From Marinobacter sp. SS5-14b (GTDB lineage: Bacteria; Pseudomonadota; Gammaproteobacteria; Pseudomonadales; Oleiphilaceae), in NCBI RefSeq assembly GCF_030541005.1, contig NZ_JASSVM010000002.1, forward strand, positions 496,001-560,000: a stretch of DNA of 64,000 nucleotides, written 5' to 3'. The first letter of the stretch is position 1, and each line of letters opens with the position of its first letter. A model generated the notes under the pieces. The model worked only from the letters and a program-made list of their open reading frames with translations, was not told the origin of the DNA and made no database searches. Both the position numbers and the translations under genes were made by a program. Shown here piece by piece: positions 54,057 through 63,110 of the stretch.

Positions 54057-54500
54057 TTAGACCACCAGTACCGGGCACTTGGCCTGGGAGGCCACCCGGT
54101 GGGACACACTGCCCAGGAACATGCCGTCTTTGTCGCTGTTGGTGCCCTTGGTACCGACCACGATCAAATCCGCTTCCTTATCCTGGGCAAACTTCACGAT
54201 CACTTTCGACGGCCGGCCCGCTTTCACGAAACCGCGCACCTTGGTGGCGCCATGCTCTTTGGCAAAGTCCTTGGCGTGATTGACCACGCCTTTCGCATAG
54301 TCCGATAACACCTTGTCCGGGATGTCCATGTCGTCTGGCCGCCCGATCGACAGGGATGCTTCGAACAGGCTGTGGTGCTTGTACACACAGATGATGAAGA
54401 TCTCGGCATCCGGTATCAGTCGTTGTAGCTCAATCGCCTTATCCAGTGCCTTTAATGACGTTTTGGAGCCATCAACGGCCGCCAGAATTCGTTTGAACAT
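54057..54500 (-). CDS. teaD: universal stress protein TeaD, regulator of the ectoine TRAP transporter
   Basis: A 147-residue UspA-type protein with N-terminal ILAAVDGSKTSLKALDKAI and the C-terminal ATP-binding LIVVGTKGTNSDKDGMFLGSVSHRVASQAKCPVLVV, including the G-x2-G-x9-G(S/T) pattern. It is the fourth gene of the tea set. In Halomonas elongata the UspA protein TeaD, from the same position, binds ATP and lowers TeaABC activity. The same role here is inferred from position. Confidence 0.9.
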   Translation of the reverse strand: MFKRILAAVDGSKTSLKALDKAIELQRLIPDAEIFIICVYKHHSLFEASLSIGRPDDMDIPDKVLSDYAKGVVNHAKDFAKEHGATKVRGFVKAGRPSKVIVKFAQDKEADLIVVGTKGTNSDKDGMFLGSVSHRVASQAKCPVLVV

Positions 54501-54532
54501 AGCAGTCTCCTGTTATTGGCCGGAACTCCGGC

Positions 54533-55819
54533 TCAGTCTCTGTAGGCCAGATCCCGCAGGAACAGCGCGATGTCCGGGAAGGCAATGATCAAACCGGCGG
54601 CAGCCACCAGCATAATGATAAACGGCGGAGTACCGCGGATCACCTCCAGGTAAGGTCGTTTGAAAATGGCGATGGCGGTAAATATATCGCACCCGAAGGG
54701 CGGCGTAGCCGAGCCGATGGCCACCTGCAGAGTGATCAGTACACCGACCAGTACCGGGTCTAGCCCGGTGGCCTGAATCGCCGGAGCGAAGATTGGCGTG
54801 AGCACCAGAATGACGACAATCGGATCGACAAACATGCAGGCAATGAAGAACGCGATACATATCGCAATCAGCACGCCGACCGGGCCGGCATCGTTGACGC
54901 CGACTGCTTCCAGAATGGTTTGTGGAATCTGGGCAAAGGAAATGATCCAGGAGAACCCGTTTCCGACCGCCACCAGGATGAACACCACCGCGGTGATCAG
55001 GCCAGTAGACTTGGCAATGCGGTAAATATCGTTGAGCTTGAGCGAACGGAAGATCACAAACTCCAACAGAAAGGCATAGAGCACGCACACCGCCGCAGCC
55101 TCAGTCGGGCTGAAGATGCCACCATAAATACCCCCGACAATGATGACCGGGAACATCAACGGCCAGGACGCATCGCGAACCGAGAGGGCGCGCTCCTTCC
55201 AGCTGGCCTTGGCCTCGGTAGGCACGTTGTTCTTGTAGGCGTATATCAGGCAGTAAATCGAGAACATGAACAGAATCAGAATGCCCGGCCCGATGCCCGC
55301 AATAAACAGCTCGGCAATGGAGGTCTCGGAGATTACGCCGTAGATAATCATCCCGATACTGGGGGGGATCAGGAAGGCGATGTCACTGGCGTTGATGATC
55401 AAGGCCAGTGTGAAGGAATCGGAATAACCGGCTTTGAGCATCTTGGGGCGCAGTGGCGAACCAACCGCCACCACCGTGGCCTGGGTGGAGCCGGAAACGG
55501 CGCCAAACAGTGTGCAGGAAGTGGCGGTGCTGATGGCCAGGCCACCTTTGACGTGGCCGATAAACGACATGACCATGTTGATCAGCCGGTCAGCCGACTG
55601 GCCCCGGGTCATGATATCGGCGGCCAGGATAAACATGGGTACCGCAATCAACGACGCCGGCCGGATGCCACCCATCATCTGCTGGATGAATGTGCCCATC
55701 TGGCCGAAGCCGTCAAACATCATTACAAAGCCGAACACGGCGGCGGTGATCAGCGGAATCATCATCGGGAAGCCCAGAAGCAGCAGCCCGATCATGATGA
55801 TCATCATAATTGTTGCCAT
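54533..55819 (-). CDS. teaC: ectoine TRAP transporter, large membrane subunit
   Basis: A 428-residue DctM-family carrier with about twelve membrane segments. Landmarks are LLGFPMMIPLITAAVFGF at the N-terminus, SLIAVPMFILAADIMTRG, and GSATPPFGCDIFTA near residue 365. It couples Na+ flow to import of ectoine or hydroxyectoine captured by TeaA. It follows teaB after 37 bases and precedes teaD. Confidence 0.92.
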   Translation of the reverse strand: MATIMMIIMIGLLLLGFPMMIPLITAAVFGFVMMFDGFGQMGTFIQQMMGGIRPASLIAVPMFILAADIMTRGQSADRLINMVMSFIGHVKGGLAISTATSCTLFGAVSGSTQATVVAVGSPLRPKMLKAGYSDSFTLALIINASDIAFLIPPSIGMIIYGVISETSIAELFIAGIGPGILILFMFSIYCLIYAYKNNVPTEAKASWKERALSVRDASWPLMFPVIIVGGIYGGIFSPTEAAAVCVLYAFLLEFVIFRSLKLNDIYRIAKSTGLITAVVFILVAVGNGFSWIISFAQIPQTILEAVGVNDAGPVGVLIAICIAFFIACMFVDPIVVILVLTPIFAPAIQATGLDPVLVGVLITLQVAIGSATPPFGCDIFTAIAIFKRPYLEVIRGTPPFIIMLVAAAGLIIAFPDIALFLRDLAYRD

Positions 55820-55856
55820 AGTGTGCTTGTCCTCACCCTCTAGGGTTTATGCTGCT

Positions 55857-56453
55857 TCAGACTTCCGATTCAGAATCGGCATAACCATCCACCACACCGG
55901 TCGACAAGTACACGTCTTTACTGGTGAGGTTTTTGATGGCTGTCAGGAGGTACTGAATGCCGGTAATAGCAAAGCCTATCGGGGCCCAGATATAGATCCA
56001 CCAGATGGGCAGGCCCAGAGCCGGCAGGATACGGCCTCGGTCATACAGCGTTTCGATATAGCCGTACGAGTGATAGCAAAGGAAAAACATCACGACGGAG
56101 GTAAACAGGGCGATGAAAATCATCAGGGCCTTTCTGCCCTTGGCCGGGAAGGCATCGTAAATCGCAGACATGCGGATGTGGCGCCCGTGTCTGGCGGCAT
56201 AACCAATGCCGGCGAAGGTGATCAGGATGATCAGGATGCGGTTGATCTCTCCGGAGAAAAACAGACCTTCTCCGAAAATAAATCGGCCAATGACGTTTAT
56301 GCAGGTATTCACGGCCATCAGGATCACGCCGCCAGCCAGCATTACGGCTTCGACTTTGGCGATCCATTCGTCAATGGTGCCCAGAAACCCGGGCAAACCG
56401 GATTCGTAAGAGCCGGTTTCGTCTTCAACAGCCTCTTGAGGTTGTTCAGACAT
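55857..56453 (-). CDS. teaB: ectoine TRAP transporter, small membrane subunit
   Basis: A 198-residue DctQ-family protein with four membrane helices. ATG 56453 has GGAG eight bases upstream; the open frame to 56531 adds a leader lying over an intergenic hairpin. The acidic N-terminus is followed by EAVMLAGGVILMAVNTCINVIGRFIFG, typical of DctQ. The C-terminus carries an acidic tail. It links TeaA and TeaC in the complex. Confidence 0.9.
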   Translation of the reverse strand: MSEQPQEAVEDETGSYESGLPGFLGTIDEWIAKVEAVMLAGGVILMAVNTCINVIGRFIFGEGLFFSGEINRILIILITFAGIGYAARHGRHIRMSAIYDAFPAKGRKALMIFIALFTSVVMFFLCYHSYGYIETLYDRGRILPALGLPIWWIYIWAPIGFAITGIQYLLTAIKNLTSKDVYLSTGVVDGYADSESEV

Positions 56454-56529
56454 GGGGTGTACTCCACAACAGGTCGCTCCCGGCCGGCAAAGTCCCCGGC
56501 GGGGCGGGGTTAAACCAGGGCCGGACAAC

Positions 56530-56553
56530 AAAGGGTGGCCGCAGCCACCCTTT
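56530..56553 (-). other. hairpin between teaA and teaB
   Basis: AAAGGGTGGC and GCCACCCTTT form a perfect ten-pair stem with a four-base loop, 14 bases after the teaA stop, followed on the minus strand by TTTGTTGT. Such hairpins often protect or partly end the binding-protein message, so TeaA can be made in excess of the membrane parts. Confidence 0.7.
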
Positions 56554-56566
56554 GAATCCTGCCGTG

Positions 56567-57595
56567 TTAGTCGGCCTTAACCGCTTCAAGGTCTGCTTTG
56601 AACTGCTCGAGCAGCTCTTTGCCACGGTCGCCAGTCATTTCAATGAACTTGTCTTCTACCTGAGGTGAGCGGGCACGGAAGGCCTCAATCTGTTCTTCAT
56701 TCAGGCGGGTAACGGTAACCTCATCGCTTTTGGACGTGATTTTTTCCAGCGCTTCGTCGGCCAGGCCGTCGATGTGCACAATGATTTCTTCAAAGGCAAA
56801 ATCCGCCGCGTCCTGAACCAGCTTCTTGTCTTCGTCAGACAGACCGTTATAGAAATTCTGGTTGGCCATCATGGCGGTGGTGAACCAGCCGTGACCGGTG
56901 AATACCAGGTTCGGCGATACTTCGTACAGGCCGCCGGATTCGATCCAGAAAATCGGGTTTTCCTGGCCCTGGATCATGTTGGTCTGCAGGGCACCATACA
57001 CTTCGCCCCAGGGCAGTGGGGTCGGGGTTGCACCGAACGCGGAATAGGTTTCCGACAGCAGCGGGTTGGTCATAACCCGGATCTTCTTGTTGTTGAACTC
57101 TTCGGGTGAGGTCACAGGCTCGTCCACGGTGACCACCATTTCTCCTTCCGGATACATCTTCAGCAGTTCGAGGCCCTGCTCAGAATAGAGCTCAGGGAAG
57201 TCCTCGTTGATGGCCTTGGATTCACGGAAGAATTCGATCACCGTGTCCATGTCAGTCGGCATAAGGTAAGGAATGAAGAAAATCTGCGCTTCGGGAATCA
57301 GTGAACCGGTGAAACCCGGGGACTGGTTCACGAAGTTGAGGATGCCGGCCTGGGTCTGCTCCATGATGTCGTCAGATTCACCCAGCTCGCCGAAGCGAAA
57401 AACTTGCAGAGTATGGTCGGAATTTTCTTCGATGTATTCTTTGAATTTGTAGGCGTAAACGTCTTGAACATCACCCTCGTATTCTTCGTGGGCGTAGCGC
57501 CAGTTGGCAGCATTCACAGCGTTTGCCGCCGTCAGACCGGCAAACGCCAGTGCTGAAATACCCGCCAGTTTCCTGAATTTACTTGTGCTGTTCAT
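56567..57595 (-). CDS. teaA: ectoine-binding TRAP protein TeaA
   Basis: A 342-residue periplasmic binding protein with a signal peptide ending near AVNAAN. The mature part NWRYAHEEYEGDVQDVYAYK, FGELGESDDIMEQTQAGIL, FFIPYLMPTDMDTV, KKIRVMTNPLL, and GQENPIFWIESGGLYEVSPNL is very close to TeaA of Halomonas elongata as I recall it, including the Arg (in KKIRVMTNP) and Asn (in QENPIFW) that bind ectoine there. This is the strongest basis for naming the four-gene set teaABCD. GGAG lies eight bases before the ATG. Expression is probably osmotically controlled; no operator was identified. Confidence 0.95.
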   Translation of the reverse strand: MNSTSKFRKLAGISALAFAGLTAANAVNAANWRYAHEEYEGDVQDVYAYKFKEYIEENSDHTLQVFRFGELGESDDIMEQTQAGILNFVNQSPGFTGSLIPEAQIFFIPYLMPTDMDTVIEFFRESKAINEDFPELYSEQGLELLKMYPEGEMVVTVDEPVTSPEEFNNKKIRVMTNPLLSETYSAFGATPTPLPWGEVYGALQTNMIQGQENPIFWIESGGLYEVSPNLVFTGHGWFTTAMMANQNFYNGLSDEDKKLVQDAADFAFEEIIVHIDGLADEALEKITSKSDEVTVTRLNEEQIEAFRARSPQVEDKFIEMTGDRGKELLEQFKADLEAVKAD

Positions 57596-57736
57596 CGCGT
57601 TGTCTCCGCTCGATTTTTTTAAGTTAATCCCTTGTTACCTTATGTAAGACTGGCAAAACAAAGCCGGTTTCGCAAGAAACTGATCAAAATCAGGAAAGCT
57701 TCAAGGCCGCTTTTCCGAAGTGACAAGTGCATGAAT

Positions 57737-58276
57737 TCAGGATGGATTCGGGTTTTTCAAACAGGTGGTCATGAACAGCCGGAACTCCTGAGCCACCCTG
57801 TTGACGCTGTTCTCCAGCCGATGCCCGTCTGGCAAAACCAGGGTTTCCAGCGCCTGCTGACGGGCCAGTTCTAACACCGGCATCACCGGCACCACGTCGT
57901 CATCCCAGCCATGAATAATTTGCGTATGGCGGGCACGGATCAGTGGGCTGGACTGGGGGTATTTGGGCAGCGCCAGCGCCGGAGCGAGTAAAAAGCAGCC
58001 TAGAACTGGCGAGTTGGCACTGGTTTGAGCGCACACCCAGCCACCCATGCTGGAGCCTGCGAGAATCGTGCGCTCAAGTACAGCGCCGGCACTAGCCATG
58101 GCCGTGTGCATCTGTTGCAGGCGTTCTGCCGGGTCTCTGGTGCTGCGATGATCTACCGCTTCCGCCCTGACGCCGGGAAACGCATCCGCCACGGTCTTCA
58201 TGGCCTGGATCTTGGTGCTGCCGGGGCCACTTTCGAGGCCGTGGGAGAGAAATACAAAAACGGTGTTGTCGGGCAT
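57737..58276 (-). CDS. small alpha/beta-hydrolase
   Basis: A 179-residue hydrolase of minimal alpha/beta type. The oxyanion region FLSHGLESGPGSTKIQAM, Ser nucleophile in LAGSSMGGWVC (about residue 74), Asp in HGWDDDVVP and His in LPDGHRLENS form a complete triad. There is no signal peptide, so it is cytoplasmic. The substrate is unknown; the family includes YqiA/YcfP-type esterases. It is divergent from the peroxidase gene. Confidence 0.82.
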   Translation of the reverse strand: MPDNTVFVFLSHGLESGPGSTKIQAMKTVADAFPGVRAEAVDHRSTRDPAERLQQMHTAMASAGAVLERTILAGSSMGGWVCAQTSANSPVLGCFLLAPALALPKYPQSSPLIRARHTQIIHGWDDDVVPVMPVLELARQQALETLVLPDGHRLENSVNRVAQEFRLFMTTCLKNPNPS

Positions 58277-58416
58277 GGGCAGGCTCCGGGGTTGATGTTG
58301 GGCTGTTGCCGTAAAGTGACCTTATGGGCATGCTGACTCGTATAGTCATTGTTAAGTCGTCGCCATTATCTTGTCATGACGATCAGGCGTCGTCGGTCTG
58401 CAGAAGGAGTCTAGCA

Positions 58417-58962
58417 ATGGGATGGTTTTCTGTTCAGCGGCTTTTGCCGGTTTTGATGCTCTTTGTGATTGCCCCGGCATGGGCTGACCAGTGCCCGGCC
58501 TTTCTGGATCATGAGCAGCGCAAGTTGCACTCGAAGGACAGTGTTAACCTGTGTGATATCGCTGCCGGCAAGCCGATGCTGGTGGTTAACACCGCGAGCC
58601 GTTGCGGTTATACCGGCCAGTTCGAGGGGCTGGAAGCACTGCACAAGGAGTATCAGGCGCGCGGATTGGTGGTCGTTGGGTTCGCCAGCGATGATTTTCG
58701 TCAGGAAGCGGCGACCGAAGAGAAAGCTGCGGAAGTCTGCTTCGTGAATTTTGGCGTGACCTTTACGATGATTGCACCGGGGCCGGTAACTGGCCCGGAC
58801 GCAAACCCGGTTTTTCGGGAGATTAACCGGCAAAGCCAGCAACCCGGTTGGAATTTTACCAAGTACCTGCTGAACGCCCGTGGTGAAGTGACGGCCCGCT
58901 TTCCGAGCCAGGTGAAGCCCGAAGACCCTCAGTTGGTCAAGGCAGTAGAATCGCTGCTTTGA
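58417..58962 (+). CDS. secreted glutathione-peroxidase-like protein
   Basis: A 181-residue peroxidase of the GPx/BtuE family with an N-terminal signal peptide (residues 1-23, ending APAWA), so it is likely periplasmic. The peroxidatic Cys is in [18 protein letters not shown] (about residue 58). ATG 58417 has AAGGAG nine bases upstream; the longer frame to 58324 lacks support. Cys rather than selenocysteine and likely thioredoxin-type recycling follow from the family. Its last 34 bases overlap the convergent oxidoreductase gene. Confidence 0.9.
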   Translation: MGWFSVQRLLPVLMLFVIAPAWADQCPAFLDHEQRKLHSKDSVNLCDIAAGKPMLVVNTASRCGYTGQFEGLEALHKEYQARGLVVVGFASDDFRQEAATEEKAAEVCFVNFGVTFTMIAPGPVTGPDANPVFREINRQSQQPGWNFTKYLLNARGEVTARFPSQVKPEDPQLVKAVESLL

Positions 58963-59948
58963 CTGCGGGTCGCGGCAAGAATGTCCAGCGCATGGCGGCG
59001 CTTTTCGGGCTCGTAGATGTCGATGGTGAACATCAATTCGTCGACTTGAATGTCCGCCAGCAAGGCCTCTAATTGTTGTGTCAGGTCTTGTGCGTTGCCC
59101 AGCACCTGCAGGCCAAGGAAATCTTTCACGCCGGCTTCTTCTGCCGCGTTCCACAGGCCCTCCATGGATGCTACGGGTGGCCTCATCCACAGGGGCTGGC
59201 CACGGAACAGGGATAGAATGCGCTGGTAGCTGGTGGTAGTCAGATAACGCGCCTCCTCCATGGAGTCGGCCGGCACCGCCGGAATTGCGAGCATGGCGTA
59301 AGGTTGTTGCAGCTGCGGGGATGGCTGGAAGTTGTCCCGGTAGACCCTGAGCGCTTCACGGTACAAGCGCGGCGCAAAATGGCCGGCGAAGGCGTAGGGC
59401 AGACCGCGCATGGCCGCTAGCTGGGCGCTGTACAGGCTGGAGCCCAGTAGCCAGATGGGTACCTGAGTGCCGGCACCGGGAATGGCTTTGACTGCCTGGC
59501 CTGGTTGCAGCGGGCCAAGCAGGGTTTGCAGCCGTGCGACGTCCTCCGGGAATTGCTCGGCCCCCAGGCCCTCCCGGCGAAGTGCCCGGGCGGTAATCTG
59601 GTCGGTGCCGGGCGCCCTGCCGAGGCCGAGATCAATGCGGCCAGGGTACAGGCATTCGAGGGTGCCAAACTGCTCAGCAATGACCAGTGGCGGGTGGTTG
59701 GGCAACATCACGCCGCCGGAGCCAACCCGGATGCGCTCGGTCTTACCGGCAATGTGACCGACCAGTACCGAGGTGGCCGAACTGGAGATGCCTTCCATGT
59801 TGTGGTGCTCGGCCAGCCAGAATCGTTTGAAACCGAGCGATTCAGCGCGTTGAGCGTAGGCTACGCTGTTGGCCAGGGTGGTGGAGACGGAATCACCTTC
59901 ACGGACAGAGGCCAGTTCGAGCAGGGAATAATCGGGAAAAGTGGTCAT
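58929..59948 (-). CDS. luciferase-like monooxygenase (LLM class flavin oxidoreductase)
   Basis: A 339-residue flavin-dependent oxidoreductase of the bacterial luciferase fold, in the MsnO8/YhbW subgroup. Signatures are [48 protein letters not shown] and [14 protein letters not shown]. The substrate and reaction are unknown. It ends 34 bases inside the 3' end of the peroxidase gene on the other strand. Confidence 0.92.
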   Translation of the reverse strand: MTTFPDYSLLELASVREGDSVSTTLANSVAYAQRAESLGFKRFWLAEHHNMEGISSSATSVLVGHIAGKTERIRVGSGGVMLPNHPPLVIAEQFGTLECLYPGRIDLGLGRAPGTDQITARALRREGLGAEQFPEDVARLQTLLGPLQPGQAVKAIPGAGTQVPIWLLGSSLYSAQLAAMRGLPYAFAGHFAPRLYREALRVYRDNFQPSPQLQQPYAMLAIPAVPADSMEEARYLTTTSYQRILSLFRGQPLWMRPPVASMEGLWNAAEEAGVKDFLGLQVLGNAQDLTQQLEALLADIQVDELMFTIDIYEPEKRRHALDILAATRSQSSDSTALTN

Positions 59949-60063
59949 CAGGCTCCTCGGTTTCGTAATTTCTGCAAATTCGGCAACACTCTAAGATAAC
60001 ACTTTTGATTTCTGAATCTTGGGTGACTTCGGGAAACCCCGATAACGACAAAAGGAATGACCG

Positions 60064-61212
60064 ATGGCGGAAACGATCGCAGAGGCAGTGGTCGCGCAGA
60101 TAAAACAGAATCTTGGCGACACCTTGAAGGTGTTCGGTGATGGTCAGCTGGACTGGGGCGCTGTCGCGATAGAGGTCGCAAGCCAGTTGCTGATTCTGAC
60201 GCTCTATGTGGCGGTGTTTCTGGCGGCCTACGGCGTTGTGATCAGTGTCATTCGGCTGGTGATCGGCAAACGCAGGACCACACACCCCTTGTTTGGTTAC
60301 GCCCGAACGGGCTTGAGATACCTGTTCGCCCTGGGTGCTTTGTTGGTGATTCTCGCCCAGTTCGGTGCCTCGCCAGACCTGCTCAAGGCCACCGCCCGGG
60401 CCGGGCTGATGGCGTTGGGTTTCTTTGTGGCCTGGTTGGTGCTCAAGCGCCTTATCGCGAAAACCATGAGTCGTTACCGGCTGGATGCCTCTATCCGGCA
60501 GCTGGTTGAGAACGTGTTTTCTGTTCTGACCGCGACCTTTGCGGTGGTGACCGTGCTGGCCCAGTTTGGCTTTGATGTGGTGTCGATTGTCGCCGGCCTG
60601 GGCATTGTCGGAATTGCGGTGGGCTTCGCGGCGCAGTCCACGCTGTCCAATTTCATTGCCGGTATTACCCTGCTGATCGAACGGCCGTTCCGTATTGGTG
60701 ACTGGGTTACCATCAACGGCCAGGATGGCAAGGTAGTCAAGATTGCGCTGCGCACCACCTGGCTGCGCACGCGGGACAATATCTTCACCATGATTCCCAA
60801 CGACAGTGTGGCATCATCCGATATCGTTAATTACAGTGCTGAAGGTGCCACCAGGCTGAACATTCCCGTAGGCATTGCCTATAAAGAATCCGCAAAAGCC
60901 GCCAGAGAGGTGATCATGCCGCTCTTGTTGGAACATTCCGATGTGTTGCAGTCGCCCGGGATGGAACCGAGAGTTGTGCTCAAAAATCTGGGGGATTCCT
61001 CGGTGGATCTGGAAGTCAAAATCTGGATTACACCGGATAACCTGGATGTGCAGCCGCGTATTATGGCGGACGTTCTGGAGCAGATTAAAGAAGCACTGGA
61101 TGCGGCGGGTATCGAGATTCCCTTCCCGCATCTGCAGCTGTTTATCGATGAGGCCAAGGGGTTGAAGCCATTGGTTGAGCCGCTTTACCCGAAACTGGCT
61201 GAGAAACCATGA
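60064..61212 (+). CDS. small-conductance mechanosensitive channel (MscS family)
   Basis: A 382-residue MscS-type channel. Four hydrophobic helices precede the pore: one at about residues 40-68, one at 82-105, then 112-135 and 155-180. The pore helix carries GLGIVGIAVGFAAQSTLSNFIAGITLLIERPF. The beta domain follows with GDWVTINGQDGKVVKIALRTTWLRTRDN. It releases solutes on hypo-osmotic shock, which fits the ectoine uptake locus nearby. The start is ATG 60064 after AAAGGAATG. Confidence 0.93.
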   Translation: MAETIAEAVVAQIKQNLGDTLKVFGDGQLDWGAVAIEVASQLLILTLYVAVFLAAYGVVISVIRLVIGKRRTTHPLFGYARTGLRYLFALGALLVILAQFGASPDLLKATARAGLMALGFFVAWLVLKRLIAKTMSRYRLDASIRQLVENVFSVLTATFAVVTVLAQFGFDVVSIVAGLGIVGIAVGFAAQSTLSNFIAGITLLIERPFRIGDWVTINGQDGKVVKIALRTTWLRTRDNIFTMIPNDSVASSDIVNYSAEGATRLNIPVGIAYKESAKAAREVIMPLLLEHSDVLQSPGMEPRVVLKNLGDSSVDLEVKIWITPDNLDVQPRIMADVLEQIKEALDAAGIEIPFPHLQLFIDEAKGLKPLVEPLYPKLAEKP

Positions 61213-61237
61213 GCCTGGCGGGAACGAGGAGACGAGT

Positions 61238-61996
61238 ATGAATGAGCCGACGGGCTACTATGAAGACAACACTACGCTGGCGCAGTATCTGGAGTTTCAC
61301 TTTGGTGAGTCCTGGCATGGTGAGGCGAACTTCCCGAAAGAGTTGGCGGACGCCGCCATGGAAGCCCTGGATGGCCGTGAAACCTGCCGGGCCCTGGATA
61401 TCGGCTGTGCCGTAGGCCGCACCACGCTTGAGCTGGCCCGTCATTTTGACCATGTGGACGGTATCGATTTCTCACAGAGCTTCATTAATAAATGTAAGGA
61501 AGTGGTGCGAGACGGTGTTGCCCGCTATGCCCGGCCGGAGGAAGGTGAGCTGGTGAGTTACCAGGAGCGGTCGCTGGCCGCGTTGGAGCTGGCCGACGCC
61601 GTGCATCGCGTGGCCTTTCATCAGGGCGATGCCTGTGAGTTGGGTGCCGACTACCGGGATTATGATCTGGTGATCGCGGGTAACCTGATTGACCGCTTGT
61701 ATAAGCCGTCGCTGTTCCTCGACACCATCCACAAGCGAATCAATGACCTGGGTTTGCTGGTGATTGCCTCTCCTTATACCTGGCTCGAAGAGTACACACC
61801 CAAAACCGAGTGGCTTGGTGGCACCCTGAAAGATGGACGACCCTACACCACGCTGGACGGACTGAAAGACCGGCTGACGCCCCATTTCCGGTTGTTGGGT
61901 GAGCCCCGAAGCCTACCGTTTGTGATCCGCGAAACCCGGAATAAATTCCAGCATAGTTTCTCGGAACTGACGGTGTGGGAGAAGTTGCCAGCCTGA
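61238..61996 (+). CDS. free-standing OvoA C-terminal-like methyltransferase
   Basis: A 252-residue SAM methyltransferase similar to the C-terminal domain of OvoA, the ovothiol enzyme (a family named putative 4-mercaptohistidine N1-methyltransferase). It starts GYYEDNTTLAQYLEFHFGE, then SAM motif I in ALDIGCAVGRTTLELARHF (about residue 52), VDGIDFSQSFI, and the later YDLVIAGNLIDRLYKPSLFL and SPYTWLEEYTPKTEWLGG. ATG 61238 has GAGGAG before it. The sulfoxide-synthase domain of full OvoA is absent, and no such gene lies nearby. A possible target is another thiol-histidine or small imidazole compound; that is not known. Confidence 0.85.
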   Translation: MNEPTGYYEDNTTLAQYLEFHFGESWHGEANFPKELADAAMEALDGRETCRALDIGCAVGRTTLELARHFDHVDGIDFSQSFINKCKEVVRDGVARYARPEEGELVSYQERSLAALELADAVHRVAFHQGDACELGADYRDYDLVIAGNLIDRLYKPSLFLDTIHKRINDLGLLVIASPYTWLEEYTPKTEWLGGTLKDGRPYTTLDGLKDRLTPHFRLLGEPRSLPFVIRETRNKFQHSFSELTVWEKLPA

Positions 61997-62086
61997 CCAC
62001 CGGTGTCATAAAACGGACATAACAACCGGTTACTCTGAAACCTCATCAGGACATGCATTGTGTTGGTGCATCGTGTGATTACTTCG

Positions 62087-62109
62087 GCCGGGGCTTCCCC
62101 GGCTTTTTT
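62087..62109 (+). terminator. rho-independent terminator after the methyltransferase
   Basis: GCCGGGG and CCCCGGC form a seven-pair stem with the loop CTT, followed by TTTTTT, 90 bases after the methyltransferase stop and just beyond the lldR stop on the other strand. Confidence 0.88.
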
Positions 62110-62111
62110 CG

Positions 62112-62894
62112 TTATGCTTCAGGACGGTGTGATTCTTCCCGACGCAGTGCCCGCTCTCTCCGGCGCTCGTTTTCGGTGTGTTCGGAAATGGTTTTCTGCA
62201 CAAACTGGATGTGCTCTCCGGCAATCGCCCGGGCGTCGTCTGCCCGTCCTTCCACAACCGCTGTAAACAACGCCTGGTGCTGATCAATCAACCCCTGCCG
62301 GGTTGCCGCCTGTTTCGAATACATGCCGCCAATGTTGGTGACGATGTCGTTCTTCAGCAGGTTGAACAGGTTACGCATGGTGTGCAGCAGCACTACGTTG
62401 TGGCTGGCCTCGGCGATGGCCATGTGGAAGCGGGCATCGGCGGCTCCCTCCTGTTCGATGTTCTCTCTGCTGGGGGCCTGGTAGCAGGCATCAAGTGCCT
62501 GCCAGGCTTTGGTCAGGTGGGCTTTGTCGACCTCAGTCGCGCGCTGGGCGGCGTAGAAAGCGCAGTCGGCTTCCAGGGTGTGACGGAACTCCAGCAAGTC
62601 GCGGTGTGCTTCGGGGCGGTTCTCCAACAGTTTGATCAGCGGATCACTGAAGCTGGCGCCAAGACTGTCCGTTACAAAATTGCCCCCGCCCTGACGACTG
62701 GTCAACAAGCCTTTCGCCGCTAATCGTTGTACCGCTTCCCTCAGTGACGGGCGGGACACACCAAACTGCTCCGCCAGAGCCCGCTCAGGTGGCAAACGTT
62801 GTCCCGGCTGCAGGGTGCCTTCCAGAATCATGGTTTCCAGTTGTTCAACGATCGTGTCTGCCAGACGTTTCGGGGTGATTTGGTTGATCGGCAT
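62112..62894 (-). CDS. lldR: GntR/FadR-family lactate regulator
   Basis: A 260-residue repressor with a GntR winged helix at residues 10-75 (LPPERALAEQFGVSRPSLREAVQRLAAKGLL) and an FCD effector domain (residues 90-235, with FRHTLEADCAFYAA and ADARFHMAIAEASHN, metal-binding Asp/His). It is closest to LldR/PdhR. It is divergent from the L-lactate permease gene lctP, and two TTGGT-N3-ACCAA palindromes fill the space between them. Together this indicates L-lactate control. Confidence 0.92.
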   Translation of the reverse strand: MPINQITPKRLADTIVEQLETMILEGTLQPGQRLPPERALAEQFGVSRPSLREAVQRLAAKGLLTSRQGGGNFVTDSLGASFSDPLIKLLENRPEAHRDLLEFRHTLEADCAFYAAQRATEVDKAHLTKAWQALDACYQAPSRENIEQEGAADARFHMAIAEASHNVVLLHTMRNLFNLLKNDIVTNIGGMYSKQAATRQGLIDQHQALFTAVVEGRADDARAIAGEHIQFVQKTISEHTENERRRERALRREESHRPEA

Positions 62895-62915
62895 GGGGCG
62901 CTCTGAAGGTTAAAG

Positions 62916-62932
62916 AATTGGTCATACCAAAA
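62916..62932. promoter_or_regulatory. LldR-type operator 1
   Basis: AATTGGTCATACCAAAA contains the perfect dyad TTGGT-CAT-ACCAA, matching the LldR/PdhR site, 22 bases upstream of the lldR start codon. It suggests autoregulation. Confidence 0.7.
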
Positions 62933-63005
62933 ATCTTGTTTGTCTTTGTACTTGTTTTTTCAGCAAAACGGAAAGGCCCTACGACTAATGTCTTAGGCGG
63001 TCATT

Positions 63006-63034
63006 TTGACAGGCTTTGGCGGCTGAAATAACGT
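63006..63034 (+). promoter_or_regulatory. putative lctP promoter
   Basis: A perfect TTGACA -35 (63006-63011) and a weak -10 (TAACGT, 63029-63034) have a 17-base spacer. It places the start of transcription near 63041, just before operator 2. Confidence 0.5.
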
Positions 63035-63052
63035 GCTCAGACTAACACATTA

Positions 63053-63069
63053 AATTGGTCTTACCAATT
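63053..63069. promoter_or_regulatory. LldR-type operator 2
   Basis: AATTGGTCTTACCAATT is a perfect 17-base palindrome matching the LldR/PdhR consensus, 41 bases upstream of lctP and downstream of the predicted promoter, suited to block transcription until lactate is bound. Confidence 0.8.
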
Positions 63070-63110
63070 ATCCAAAAATCGATTCCAATAACAAGGCTCT
63101 GGAGAAAATC

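Noticed and set aside
61175-61237. Upstream start for the methyltransferase inside the MscS gene
   Set aside because: GAGGAG directly precedes ATG 61238 and family similarity begins just after it.
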